DNA of 64,000 nt from Caenispirillum bisanense (GCF_039523075.1 NZ_BAAAEP010000002.1:124001-188000), one strand, 5' to 3'; shown: positions 19,243-27,611, numbered from the stretch's first letter. Notes: generated by a model from the sequence alone, not told the origin. Program-made: numbers and translations.

Positions 19243-19660
19243 GGCGTGTCGCTTCTGTCGGGGGAAAGGGTTGCGGGACTGTTACCATATGTCGGCCGGC
19301 CATGCCAGCACGGCCACGACATCATGCGGCCGACCGGGCGCGCCGCCCGGGACTCCCTGCCCCGAGACAGCATCGGCAAAGGGTGCGGCAGTTCTCTTGA
19401 CCCAGACTAAAGTACAGGTATTGCCTGAATCGCCCCCTGCCGGCCGGACAGGGTATTATTTCCATTGGCCGAGCCTCCGGCGCCGGCCCCACGGCGTGCA
19501 GGCCTATTCGCGGCATGGCGCTGACGTCGCGGAAATCGCTTTTACTGCGCCCGACCGCCAGTTCAAGTAATTATTTATTTCGCCGCGGCCCTTAACCAAT
19601 TGACAGAATGATAGAAAGCAACAAGTATGTCTCCACTGGCCATCCCGGACGGGGGAACCG
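19243..19660. other. Intergenic region between rpiB and mucR
   Basis: 418 bases with no credible gene between two divergent genes. It contains GC-rich inverted repeats near 19334-19350 and 19435-19453 (the second followed by TATTATTT), an AT-rich island at 19564-19582 unlike the surroundings, and a promoter pointing at mucR. A small RNA cannot be excluded but I see no convincing promoter-terminator pair. Confidence 0.5.
19600..19628 (+). promoter_or_regulatory. Candidate mucR promoter with AT-rich upstream island
   Basis: TTGACA, 17 bases, AAGTAT. The -35 is perfect and the -10 poor. The AT-rich run at 19564-19582, with several TpA steps, lies 18 bases upstream of the -35; MucR/Ros proteins prefer such sites and usually repress their own genes, so autoregulation is inferred. 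Confidence 0.45.
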
Positions 19661-20197
19661 GTGAATTCGGCGGCGCCGGAAGTTGCGGCGCAGGCCGGTC
19701 GGGAAACCGAAACTGCCGCTACGAGCAGAGAAAATGGAACTGGTGACAAGATGACTGAAAGCCGGATTGAGGATGCCAACCGCGACGACATGCTGCGCAT
19801 GGCGGTGGACGTGGTCGCCGCCTACGTGAGCAAGAACAGCATGCCGGGGGCGCAGATTCCCGAGCTGATCCAGACCGTCTACTCCGCCCTGGCGGCGCTG
19901 TCGCGTCCGGAGGCTCCCGCGGCCGAGGCCCCGAGGCCGGCCGTGAACCCGCGCAAGTCGATCACGCCCGAGTACATCATCTGCCTGGAAGACGGCAAGA
20001 AACTGAAGATGCTCAAGCGGCACCTGCGCACCAACTACAACATGACGCCGGACGAATACCGTCTGAAGTGGGGCCTGCCGCCCGACTATCCGATGGTCGC
20101 GCCCAACTACGCGCAGCAGCGGTCGGCCTTCGCCAAGAAGATCGGCCTCGGCCGCAAGCCGTCGGACGACGACGGGCGCCGCCGCGCCAGCAAGTGA
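19661..20197 (+). CDS. MucR/Ros-family transcriptional regulator
   Basis: A 178-residue protein with the MucR block VNPRKSITPEYIICLEDGKK and KMLKRHL, then MTPDEYRLKWGLP. The N-terminal part (about 31-85) is the oligomerisation region of H-NS-like MucR proteins. In the Ros finger Cys108 and His121 are present, but Asp111 replaces the second Cys and Asn125-Tyr126 occupy the place of the last His, so zinc binding is doubtful. The GTG at 19661 has GGGGGAA very close; an ATG at 19751 would give a 148-residue protein nearer the family length, and I cannot decide between them. Confidence 0.9.
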   Translation: MNSAAPEVAAQAGRETETAATSRENGTGDKMTESRIEDANRDDMLRMAVDVVAAYVSKNSMPGAQIPELIQTVYSALAALSRPEAPAAEAPRPAVNPRKSITPEYIICLEDGKKLKMLKRHLRTNYNMTPDEYRLKWGLPPDYPMVAPNYAQQRSAFAKKIGLGRKPSDDDGRRRASK

Positions 20198-20241
20198 CCG
20201 GCCCCTGCCGCGGCGCCCGCCGCGGCAGCGCCTGCACCGCA

Positions 20242-20276
20242 TGAAAAACGGCCGCATCGAACCCGATGCGGCCGTT
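20242..20276 (-). terminator. Terminator of the valine-degradation operon
   Basis: A perfect 12-base inverted repeat (20247-20258 with 20265-20276) followed on the minus strand by five Ts. It lies between the convergent mucR and the 67-residue gene; on the plus side there is only GGACTTT, so it acts mainly on the minus strand. Confidence 0.65.
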
Positions 20277-20307
20277 GGACTTTCCGGGATGGAACAGCGC
20301 CGGCCCC

Positions 20308-20511
20308 TCAGCGGCGGCGCTTTTCCTCCAGTTCCGCCAGCTTGCGGTTCAGCTTGCGCAGGGCGTTCTGCTGCAGGGTGAACCGCGAGTAATTGGCCGG
20401 CGCCACGATGGAGACCTCGACGTTGGTCGCCACATCAATGGCCGAACAGCGCGCGACGGTGCCGTGGATGGTGATCTCGAACAGAACGTCGCCGGCACGC
20501 CGCTCGGCCAT
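20308..20511 (-). CDS. Small conserved protein, probably DUF6898 type
   Basis: 67 residues. The core DVLFEITIHGTVARCSAID followed by TNVEVSIVAPAN and a basic LRKLNRKLAELEEKRRR tail resembles short Rhodospirillales proteins I know as DUF6898; no function is established. The ATG at 20511 has GAGG six bases upstream; the frame could extend to a TTG at 20523 but that lacks a ribosome site. It follows mmsB by 18 bases and is the last gene of that operon. Confidence 0.65.
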   Translation of the reverse strand: MAERRAGDVLFEITIHGTVARCSAIDVATNVEVSIVAPANYSRFTLQQNALRKLNRKLAELEEKRRR

Positions 20512-20529
20512 GGTGGTCCTCAAGGGTGG

Positions 20530-21420
20530 TCAGATCTCGCCGTCAATCATCTTGATGATGGCGGAGAAGTCCAGCCCGCCGTTGCCCTTGCTGGACATCA
20601 GCTGGTAGAGCGCTTCCGCCTGGCTGCCGAGCAGGGTGGCGGCGCCGGCGCGGGAGGCGGCTTCCTGGGCCAGCTTCAGGTCCTTCAGCATCATGTCGGC
20701 GGCGAAGCCCGGCTTGTAGTCGCGGTTGGCCGGCGAGGTCGGCACCGGACCGGGCACCGGGCAGTAGGAGGTCAGCGACCAGCACTGGCCCGACGCCTTG
20801 GAGGAGATGTCGAACAGCTTCTGGGCGTCCAGGCCGAGGCGCTTGGCGAGCACGAAGGCTTCCGCCACCGACAGCATCTGGATGCCGAGCATCATGTTGT
20901 TGCAGATCTTCGCCGCCTGGCCGTTGCCGGGGCCGCCGGCGTGGATGATGGCCTTGCCCATCTTTTCCAGGAACGGGCGGGCCTTTTCCACCGCATCGTC
21001 GCTGCCGCCGACCATGAAGGTCAGGGTGCCGGCCTCGGCCCCGCCGACGCCGCCGGACACCGGCGCATCGACCATCAGGAAGCCCTGCTTCTCGGCCATG
21101 GCGGTGACGGCGCGGGAGGTATCGACGTCGATGGTCGAGCAGTCGATCATCAGCGTGCCGGGGCGGGCGGTGGCGAACACGCCGTCGGTGCCTTCATAGA
21201 CGTGCGACACATGCTTGCCGGCCGGCAGCATGGTCACCACCACGTCGACGTCGCGGGCGGCGTCGGTCACCGTCTCGGCGGCGGTGCAGCCGGCGGCCAC
21301 GGCGCGGTCCACCGACTCCCTGCTGAGATCGAAAGCCTTCACCGTGTGGCCGGCCTTGGCCAGGTTGGCCGCCATCGGGCCGCCCATGTTGCCGACACCG
21401 ATGAAACCGATGGTCGCCAT
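20530..21420 (-). CDS. mmsB: 3-hydroxyisobutyrate dehydrogenase
   Basis: Oxidises 3-hydroxyisobutyrate to methylmalonate semialdehyde in valine breakdown. 296 residues: Rossmann motif IGFIGVGNMGGPMAANL at the N-terminus, substrate-loop DAPVSGGVGGAEAGTL, catalytic Lys in GNGQAAKICNN (about 171), and a late KDLKLAQEAA helix. It lies downstream of the hydrolase that makes its substrate, confirming mmsB over other beta-hydroxyacid dehydrogenases. The next enzyme, MmsA, is not in the window. Confidence 0.93.
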   Translation of the reverse strand: MATIGFIGVGNMGGPMAANLAKAGHTVKAFDLSRESVDRAVAAGCTAAETVTDAARDVDVVVTMLPAGKHVSHVYEGTDGVFATARPGTLMIDCSTIDVDTSRAVTAMAEKQGFLMVDAPVSGGVGGAEAGTLTFMVGGSDDAVEKARPFLEKMGKAIIHAGGPGNGQAAKICNNMMLGIQMLSVAEAFVLAKRLGLDAQKLFDISSKASGQCWSLTSYCPVPGPVPTSPANRDYKPGFAADMMLKDLKLAQEAASRAGAATLLGSQAEALYQLMSSKGNGGLDFSAIIKMIDGEI

Positions 21421-21518
21421 GACGTCTCTCCTCCTGAACGTGTTCTTGTGGGTTGGGGCGGCGGCCTCCCCTGCCCCGTAGGATCAGGGTCGGCCGCCAA
21501 ATTATTGAAACAACTGCC

Positions 21519-22592
21519 TTAATCGACCTTCAAGTCGTCCTGAGACAGGGGCGCGAAGAAGGCATCCACCGCGTCCTGGGCGACGGCGTCCAGCGTCGCC
21601 GGGCTCCACTTCGGGGCGTTGTCCTTGTCCACCAGCAGGGCGCGCACGCCTTCGAAGAAGTCCGGCCCCTGCATGAAGCGCTGCGACAGGCGGAACTCGA
21701 TCTGCATGGCGCGGTCGAAGTCCACCTGGGCGCCCACCTGCATCTGGCGGAAGGCGACCTTGGTGGCGGTCGGGCTCTTGGCCAGGATGGTGTCGCGGGT
21801 CTGCACCGCCCACTCCGAGCCGTCGGCCGCGAGGCGATCCAGGATGTCGTCCACCGATTCGCCGGCGAAGCAGCTGTCGATCTGGTCGCGCACCTTGGCG
21901 AGCGGTGCCGGGCCCGGTTCCTCGTTGTACATGTCGAGCACGACGGTCACCGCCTGCTGCATCTCGTCCGGCGTGCGGGTGCCGGTTTCCGCCTCGCTCA
22001 GCGCCTGCAGCAGGTCGTTCAGGCGGTTGGCCGGCACGTAGTGGGTAGCGACGCCGGCATAGACGCAGTCGGCGGCGCGCAGGCGGGCACCGGTGAGCGC
22101 CAGATACATGCCGAGCTTGCCCGGCAGCCGCGGCAGGAAGTAGGTGCCGCCGACGTCGGGGAACATGCCGATGCCGGTTTCCGGCATGGCGAACAGGGTG
22201 CGTTCGGTCGCCACCCGGTGCGAGCCGTGGACGGAGACGCCGACGCCGCCGCCCATCACCACGCCGTCAAGCAGCGCCACATAGGGCTTGGCGTAGGTCT
22301 TGATGAGGCGGTTGAGGCGGTATTCCTCGCCGTAGAAGCGGGACAGGTAGGCCTCGTCCTTGGCCTGCCCGGCCTTCCACAGCGCCACCACGTCGCCGCC
22401 GGCGCAGAACGCCTTGTCGCCGGCGCCCTGGATGACGACGCAGTGCACGCCATCGTCCCCCGCCCAGGCCCGCAGCTGCGGGTCCATCTGCTCGATCTGC
22501 GCCAGCGTCAGCGCGTTCATGGCCTTCGGGCGGTTCAGCGTGATGGTCGCGATGCCGTCCTTGACCGCGAACAGGATCTCGTCGTCGGACAT
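21519..22592 (-). CDS. 3-hydroxyisobutyryl-CoA hydrolase
   Basis: A 357-residue crotonase-fold enzyme that removes CoA in valine degradation. It begins ILFAVKDGIATITLNRPKAM, has the oxyanion-hole segments GAGDKAFCAGGD and DGVVMGGGVGVSVHGSHR, and MPETGIGMFPDVGGTYFL, and the long C-terminal helical part typical of HIBCH rather than enoyl-CoA hydratase. The ATG at 22592 has GAGGG six bases upstream. Neighbours on both sides are valine-pathway enzymes. Confidence 0.93.
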   Translation of the reverse strand: MSDDEILFAVKDGIATITLNRPKAMNALTLAQIEQMDPQLRAWAGDDGVHCVVIQGAGDKAFCAGGDVVALWKAGQAKDEAYLSRFYGEEYRLNRLIKTYAKPYVALLDGVVMGGGVGVSVHGSHRVATERTLFAMPETGIGMFPDVGGTYFLPRLPGKLGMYLALTGARLRAADCVYAGVATHYVPANRLNDLLQALSEAETGTRTPDEMQQAVTVVLDMYNEEPGPAPLAKVRDQIDSCFAGESVDDILDRLAADGSEWAVQTRDTILAKSPTATKVAFRQMQVGAQVDFDRAMQIEFRLSQRFMQGPDFFEGVRALLVDKDNAPKWSPATLDAVAQDAVDAFFAPLSQDDLKVD

Positions 22593-22665
22593 CCGGTCCC
22601 TCTTTTCCTTCGGCGACCGTCGCGGCAAGCGCGCCGGCGGCGTGGTGAGCCTGGTCGTGCGCCGA

Positions 22666-23805
22666 TCACCCGGCGATCATCTTGCGGGAGATGATGAGGC
22701 GCATGATCTCGTTCGTCCCTTCGAGAATCTGATGCACCCGGAGGTCGCGCAGGTAGCGCTCGATGGGATATTCCCGGATGTAGCCGTAACCGCCGTGCAG
22801 CTGCAAGGCTTCGTTGGTCACCGAGAAGCCGGTGTCGGTCGCCAGCCGCTTGGCCATGGCGCACAGCTGCGTCGCATCCGGGCTCTTGCGGTCGAGCGCC
22901 GAGGCGGCCTTGTGCAGCAGCAGGCGGGCGGCCTCCAGCTCGGTCGCCATGTCGGCCAGCTTGAACTGCAGCGCCTGGAACTCCGCCAGCGCCTTGCCGA
23001 ACTGCTTGCGGACGGTGACGTACTCAAGCGCCGCCTCCAACGACGCCCGCGCCCCGCCGAGGGAGCAGGCGCCGATGTTCAGGCGGCCGCCATCCAGGCC
23101 CATCATGGCGATCTTGAAGCCCATGCCCTCGTCCGACAGGCGGTTGGCCACCGGCACCCGGCAGTTCTCGAAGATCACGGCGCTGGTCGGCTGGCTGTGC
23201 CAGCCGAGCTTTTCTTCCTGCTTGCCGAACGACAGGCCCGGCGTGCCCTTTTCCACCACCACCGTGGAGATGCCCTTCGGCCCCGGCTCGCCGGTGCGCA
23301 CCATGACGACGTAGATGTCGGAGCGACCGCCGCCGGAAATGAACGCCTTCTCGCCGTTCAGCACGTAATGGTCGCCGTCGCGCTCGGCCCGCGTCTTCAG
23401 CGAGGCGGCGTCGGAGCCGGCGCCCGGCTCGGTCAGGCAGTAGCTGGCGAAGTGCTCCATGGTGCAGAGCTTCGGCAGGAACCGGTGGCGCTGTTCATCA
23501 TTGCCGAAGCGGTCGATCATCCACGACGCCATGTTGTGGATGGAGATGTAGGCCGCCGTCGACGGGCAGGCCGCCGCCAGTTCCTCGAAGATCAGCGCCG
23601 CATCGAGACGGGTGAGGCCGGAGCCGCCCACGTCGTCCTGCACGTAGATGCCGGCGAAGCCCAGTTCGGCCGCCGCCCGCAGCGTCTCCTCGGGGAAGAC
23701 ATGGTCGGCATCCCAGCGCGCCGCATTGGGCAGCATCTCGTTCTGGGCGAAGGAGCGCGCCGCGTCCTGGAAGGCGGCCTGATCCTCGGTCAGCAGGAAG
23801 TCCAT
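22666..23805 (-). CDS. Acyl-CoA dehydrogenase, probably isobutyryl-CoA dehydrogenase
   Basis: A 379-residue FAD enzyme. CLTEPGAGSDAASLKT and GEKAFISGGG are the FAD and substrate-binding stretches, and QILEGTNEIM near the end holds the catalytic glutamate. Specificity for isobutyryl-CoA is inferred from the following hydrolase and mmsB genes. The ATG at 23805 has GGGAG seven bases before it. It is the first gene of the operon and has a clear promoter. Confidence 0.92.
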   Translation of the reverse strand: MDFLLTEDQAAFQDAARSFAQNEMLPNAARWDADHVFPEETLRAAAELGFAGIYVQDDVGGSGLTRLDAALIFEELAAACPSTAAYISIHNMASWMIDRFGNDEQRHRFLPKLCTMEHFASYCLTEPGAGSDAASLKTRAERDGDHYVLNGEKAFISGGGRSDIYVVMVRTGEPGPKGISTVVVEKGTPGLSFGKQEEKLGWHSQPTSAVIFENCRVPVANRLSDEGMGFKIAMMGLDGGRLNIGACSLGGARASLEAALEYVTVRKQFGKALAEFQALQFKLADMATELEAARLLLHKAASALDRKSPDATQLCAMAKRLATDTGFSVTNEALQLHGGYGYIREYPIERYLRDLRVHQILEGTNEIMRLIISRKMIAG

Positions 23806-23831
23806 GGAGCTTCTCCCGGGCGTTTTCGTTC

Positions 23832-23841
23832 TTGCATACAA
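23832..23841. promoter_or_regulatory. Candidate GntR-type operator in the acyl-CoA dehydrogenase leader
   Basis: TTGCATACAA differs by one base from the palindrome TTGTATACAA. It falls at about +6 to +15 of the predicted transcript, a repressor-type position. See the similar site at 27612-27621. Confidence 0.3.
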
Positions 23842-23853
23842 TTTTTGCCGAAG

Positions 23854-23881
23854 ATCATACACAGTCGGCGGCGGCTGTAAA
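23854..23881 (-). promoter_or_regulatory. Sigma70-type promoter of the valine-degradation operon
   Basis: On the minus strand TTTACA, 16 bases, TATGAT, placing the start near 23847 and a leader of about 42 bases before the ATG. Confidence 0.65.
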
Positions 23882-24028
23882 GGCGTCGGTTTCCCGAAAC
23901 GGAATGACGATTTACTGCTGTGAAATCATCCTATTTTACACCACAACCCGCCGTGCCGTATTGACAGACGCCTCCCGCTCGGGTTTGCTGCACCCCACGT
24001 CCGTTCCAGCCCCAGGGGGAGTTGTCAC

Positions 24029-25321
24029 ATGGATCTCAAGAACGCGCGCCCGGAAACCCTTGTCCTTCATGCCGGCTATCGCCGTGACGAGGCGACCAAG
24101 GCGGTGGCGGTGCCCATCTACCAGACCACCAGCTACCAGTTCGATTCGACGGACCATGCGGCCAATCTCTTCGCCCTGAAGGAATTCGGCAACATCTACA
24201 GCCGCATCATGAACCCGACGGTGGACGTGCTGGAACAGCGTCTGGCAGCGCTGGAAGGCGGCGTCGCGGCGCTGGGCGTCGCCTCGGGCCAGGCCGCTTC
24301 CACCTTCGCGGTCATGAACCTGTGCCAGGCCGGCGACAACATCGTGTCGTCCACCGACCTTTACGGCGGTACCTGGAACCTGTTTGCCAACACGCTGAAG
24401 CAGTTCGGCATCGAGGTCCGCTTCGTCGACCCGAGCGACCCGGAGAACTTCCGCCGCGCCACCGACGAGCGCACCCGCGCCTACTACGCCGAGACGCTGC
24501 CGAACCCCAAGCTGCACGTCTTCCCCATCGCCGAGGTGGCGAAGATCGGCCGTGAGATCGGCGTGCCGCTGATCATGGACAACACCGCCGCCCCCCTGCT
24601 CGCCAGGCCCTTCGACCATGGCGCCGCGGTGGTCGTCTACTCGACCACCAAGTTCATCGGCGGCCACGGCACCTCCATCGGCGGCATGATCATCGACGGC
24701 GGCAACTTCGACTGGGAAGCCCAGGGCGACCGCTTCCCGACCCTGAACAAGCCGGACGACAGCTACCACGGCGCGGTGTGGACCGAGGCGGTGAAGCCGC
24801 TCGGCCCCATCGCCTACATCATCCGCGCCCGCGTCATCCTGCTGCGCGACCTGGGCTCGGCGATGTCGCCGTTCAACGCCTTCCAGATCATCCAGGGCCT
24901 GGAGACGCTGCCGCTGCGCATCCGCGCCCATTCCGAGAACGCCCAGAAGGTGGCCGAGTACCTGTCCAAGCACCCCAAGGTCAGCCGCGTGATCTACCCC
25001 GGCCTGTCGGAAGGCGTGCAGCGCCAGCGGGCCGACGCCGTGCTGAAGGGCGGCTACTCCGGCCTGCTCGGGTTCGAGCTGAAGGGCGGCCTGCAGGCCG
25101 GCAAGGCCTTCATTGACTCCCTCGGCCTGTTCTACCATGTCGCCAATATCGGCGATGCCCGTTCGCTGGCCATTCATCCGGCGTCCACCACCCATTCCCA
25201 GCTGTCGGTGGAAGACCAGGTTGCAACCGGCGTCAGTGAGGGGTATGTCCGTCTGTCGATCGGCATCGAGCACATCGACGACATTCTGGCCGACCTCGAA
25301 CAGGCTCTGGAGAAAGCGTGA
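24029..25321 (+). CDS. metY: O-acetylhomoserine sulfhydrylase (aminocarboxypropyltransferase)
   Basis: A 430-residue PLP enzyme making homocysteine (or methionine from methanethiol) from O-acetylhomoserine. IYQTTSYQFDSTDHAANLF, YSRIMNPT, ALGVASGQAAS and the PLP lysine K208 in YSTTKFIGGHGTSIGG match MetY, and the 430-residue length separates it from the shorter MetB/MetC/MetZ enzymes. A TTGACA stands at 23961 but its -10 is poor. No SAM-II or SAH riboswitch motif is recognisable in the leader. Its stop overlaps the hemB GTG. Confidence 0.93.
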   Translation: MDLKNARPETLVLHAGYRRDEATKAVAVPIYQTTSYQFDSTDHAANLFALKEFGNIYSRIMNPTVDVLEQRLAALEGGVAALGVASGQAASTFAVMNLCQAGDNIVSSTDLYGGTWNLFANTLKQFGIEVRFVDPSDPENFRRATDERTRAYYAETLPNPKLHVFPIAEVAKIGREIGVPLIMDNTAAPLLARPFDHGAAVVVYSTTKFIGGHGTSIGGMIIDGGNFDWEAQGDRFPTLNKPDDSYHGAVWTEAVKPLGPIAYIIRARVILLRDLGSAMSPFNAFQIIQGLETLPLRIRAHSENAQKVAEYLSKHPKVSRVIYPGLSEGVQRQRADAVLKGGYSGLLGFELKGGLQAGKAFIDSLGLFYHVANIGDARSLAIHPASTTHSQLSVEDQVATGVSEGYVRLSIGIEHIDDILADLEQALEKA

Positions 25322-26346
25322 GCAGCGACCCTGGCATCGCCCGTCCGACCGCCGCATTCGGCTCCTACCCTCGCACGCGGCTGCGCCGCCTCCGCCGGGA
25401 TGACTTCACCCGGCGGCTGGTGGCGGAGAACCGACTGACGCCCGATGACCTCATCTGGCCGGTCTTCGTCATCGAGGGCACCAACGAGCGGCAGCCGGTC
25501 GCGTCCATGCCGGGGGTGGACCGCCTGTCCATCGACCTGCTGGTCGACGCCTGCGGGGAGGCCCGGGAGCTGGGCATCCCCGCCGTCGCCCTGTTCCCCG
25601 CGGTCGATCCGGCGCTGAAGACGCCGGACGGCCGCGAGGCGACCAACCCGGAAAATCTGGTCTGCCGCGCCGTGCGCGCCATCAAGGCCGCCTTCCCCGA
25701 CCTCGGCGTGCTGTGCGACGTGGCGCTCGACCCGTTCAATTCCGACGGCCACGACGGCATCTGCCGCGACGGATACGTGGTGAACGACGAGACGGTGGCG
25801 GTGCTGGTGCGTCAGGCCATCGTGCAGGCCCAGGCCGGCTGCGACATCGTGGCGCCGTCGGACATGATGGACGGCCGCGTCGGCGCCATCCGCGACGGCC
25901 TGGACGCCGCCGGCTTCCACGACGTGCGCATCTGCTCCTACGCCGCCAAGTACGCCAGCGCCTTCTATGGCCCGTTCCGCGATGCCGTCGGCTCCGGCGG
26001 GGCGCTGAAGGGCGACAAGAAGACCTACCAGATGGACCCCGCCAATTCGGCCGAGGCGCTGCGCGAAGTGGGGCTCGACCTGCAGGAAGGCGCCGATCTG
26101 GTGATGGTCAAGCCGGGCATGCCCTACCTCGACATCATCCGCCGGGTGAAGGAAACCTTCGCCGTGCCGACCTTCGCCTATCAGGTGAGCGGCGAGTATG
26201 CCATGCTGAAGGCTGCCGTTCACAACGGCTGGCTCAACAACGATGCCGCCGTGCTGGAAAGCCTGCTGGCCTTCCGTCGCGCCGGCGCCGACGCGGTGCT
26301 CACCTATACGGCGGTGGAGGCGGCGCGGCTGCTGAAGAAGGGCTGA
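25318..26346 (+). CDS. hemB: Delta-aminolevulinic acid dehydratase (porphobilinogen synthase)
   Basis: Condenses two 5-aminolevulinate molecules in tetrapyrrole synthesis. 342 residues. The two Schiff-base lysines are K211 (SYAAKYASAFYGPF) and K265 (LVMVKPGMPYLD). The metal loop DVALDPFNSDGHDGI has Asp where zinc enzymes have cysteines, indicating the Mg2+-type enzyme. GTG start overlapping the metY stop (GTGA). Confidence 0.97.
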   Translation: MSSDPGIARPTAAFGSYPRTRLRRLRRDDFTRRLVAENRLTPDDLIWPVFVIEGTNERQPVASMPGVDRLSIDLLVDACGEARELGIPAVALFPAVDPALKTPDGREATNPENLVCRAVRAIKAAFPDLGVLCDVALDPFNSDGHDGICRDGYVVNDETVAVLVRQAIVQAQAGCDIVAPSDMMDGRVGAIRDGLDAAGFHDVRICSYAAKYASAFYGPFRDAVGSGGALKGDKKTYQMDPANSAEALREVGLDLQEGADLVMVKPGMPYLDIIRRVKETFAVPTFAYQVSGEYAMLKAAVHNGWLNNDAAVLESLLAFRRAGADAVLTYTAVEAARLLKKG

Positions 26347-26350
26347 CGCC

Positions 26351-26569
26351 ATGACCAACGGAGCGGGCAACGGCTTCGTCACCATTGCCGAGTTCAACCC
26401 CACCACCGGCGGCGAAACCGGCGTGGTGCTGCACATCCGCCCGGACAAGGTGACGGCGGTGCGCAGCGTGCCGGGCACGCGGGCGGCGTTCGTCTACCTC
26501 GACAACGGCATGGAATTCTGCGTCGTGGGCGCGGCGGAGCAGGTGGCGGCGCGCTTCGCCACGTCCTGA
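26351..26569 (+). CDS. Small protein of unknown function
   Basis: 72 residues, soluble, with an alternating strand pattern (GFVTIAEF, TGVVLHIRPDKVTAVR, AAFVYLDNGMEFCVVG) that suggests a small beta-barrel or SH3-like fold, by inspection only. It starts four bases after the hemB stop and is presumably cotranscribed. I recognise no named family. Base composition matches its neighbours. Confidence 0.6.
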   Translation: MTNGAGNGFVTIAEFNPTTGGETGVVLHIRPDKVTAVRSVPGTRAAFVYLDNGMEFCVVGAAEQVAARFATS

Positions 26570-26584
26570 CCCCGCCGCCCTGCC

Positions 26585-26614
26585 CGCCTTCGCTCGGCCC
26601 GCCTTCGCTCGGCC
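26585..26614. repeat. 15-base perfect tandem duplication
   Basis: CGCCTTCGCTCGGCC occurs twice head to tail (26585-26599 and 26600-26614) in the 57-base gap between two convergent genes, followed by a GGCC-GGGA-GGCC inverted repeat. A recent slippage product is likely. Confidence 0.85.
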
Positions 26615-26626
26615 GGGAGGCCGGCG

Positions 26627-27499
26627 TCAGCCGTGGCCCTTGAGGAACTCAAGCACCGGCGCCATCTGGTCGGGCGTCATCAGCCAGGGGGCGTGGCCGG
26701 CCTCGGGCACCTCCACCACCTGACAGCCGGGGCCGCGCCCCTGCATCTCCGCCACCACCTCGGCCGGCAACAGGTCGGAGCGGGCGCCGCGGATCACCAG
26801 CACCGGCACCGTCACCCGATCCCACACCGCCCACAGGTCGATGGGCTGGTCCGGCTGCACCGCCTGGAAGGCGAGCGCAATGGCCGGGTCGTAGGCGAGC
26901 CGCCAGCCCTTGCCGTCCGGGTCCGGGCGCGTCGAATGGCGCACCACCGCCTCCCACCGCTCCGCCGGCAGCGGGCCGTAGGTGGCGGTGCGCTCGCGCA
27001 GGCGGGCCGACGCCGCCTCCAGGTCGGGAAACAGCGGGTCTTCGCCGACGTAGGTGCCGATGCGCAGCAACCCCTCGGCCGGCACCAGCGGGCCGATGTC
27101 GTTGATCACCAGCCGGCGGATCGAGCTACCGGGGGTGGCGGCCAGGAACAGGCCGATCAGGCCGCCCATGGACGTCCCCACCCAGTCCACCGCCTCCGCC
27201 CCGCTGCGGGCCAGCAGGGTCGCCATGTCGGCGAGATACTGCGGATAGGCGTAGCCGCCCTTGTCCCCCAGCCAGTCGCTGGCGCCGCGCCCCAGCACAT
27301 CCGGGCACAGCACCCGCCGCCCCTGCCCGGCCAGCACCTCCGCCAGCGCATCGAAGTCACGCCCCTGGCGGGTGAGGCCGTGGACGCAGACCACCGTTCC
27401 CGAGGTCTCCGCCGCCGGGGCCGCCCACTCGACATAGGCCATGCGGCGGAATCCCTCCGGCCGCAGGACCGGAACGTGGTGCGAGGTCATGGTGATCAT
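26627..27499 (-). CDS. Alpha/beta-fold hydrolase
   Basis: A 290-residue serine hydrolase. The oxyanion region is VCVHGLTRQGRDFDAL, the nucleophile elbow GTSMGGLIGLFLAA, the acid probably the Asp in IRGARSDLLP, and the histidine in PEAGHAPWLM. Substrate unknown; relatives include esterases and C-C bond hydrolases. The ATG at 27499 has GGAG six bases before it, and a second ATG lies three codons on. It is divergent from gntR across 246 bases and may be regulated by it. Confidence 0.85.
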   Translation of the reverse strand: MITMTSHHVPVLRPEGFRRMAYVEWAAPAAETSGTVVCVHGLTRQGRDFDALAEVLAGQGRRVLCPDVLGRGASDWLGDKGGYAYPQYLADMATLLARSGAEAVDWVGTSMGGLIGLFLAATPGSSIRRLVINDIGPLVPAEGLLRIGTYVGEDPLFPDLEAASARLRERTATYGPLPAERWEAVVRHSTRPDPDGKGWRLAYDPAIALAFQAVQPDQPIDLWAVWDRVTVPVLVIRGARSDLLPAEVVAEMQGRGPGCQVVEVPEAGHAPWLMTPDQMAPVLEFLKGHG

Positions 27500-27611
27500 G
27501 GGGCTCTCCGTGGCCTGCGGGCGATGGGCAGACAGCGTCGGGCAAAAGCGCCGCCGCCGCAACCCTGCCCTTTCCGCATAGGGAAAGTGCTGGATACGCG
27601 AAGGTGCGTTG

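Noticed and set aside
19394..19460. Small RNA gene with TTGACC -35 and a hairpin plus TATTATTT
   Set aside because: No -10 at a correct distance from TTGACC and the hairpin has a bulge; evidence too thin to call.
23882..24028. SAM-II or SAH riboswitch before metY
   Set aside because: Common in alphaproteobacteria at this place, but I find no matching conserved core or pseudoknot in the leader.
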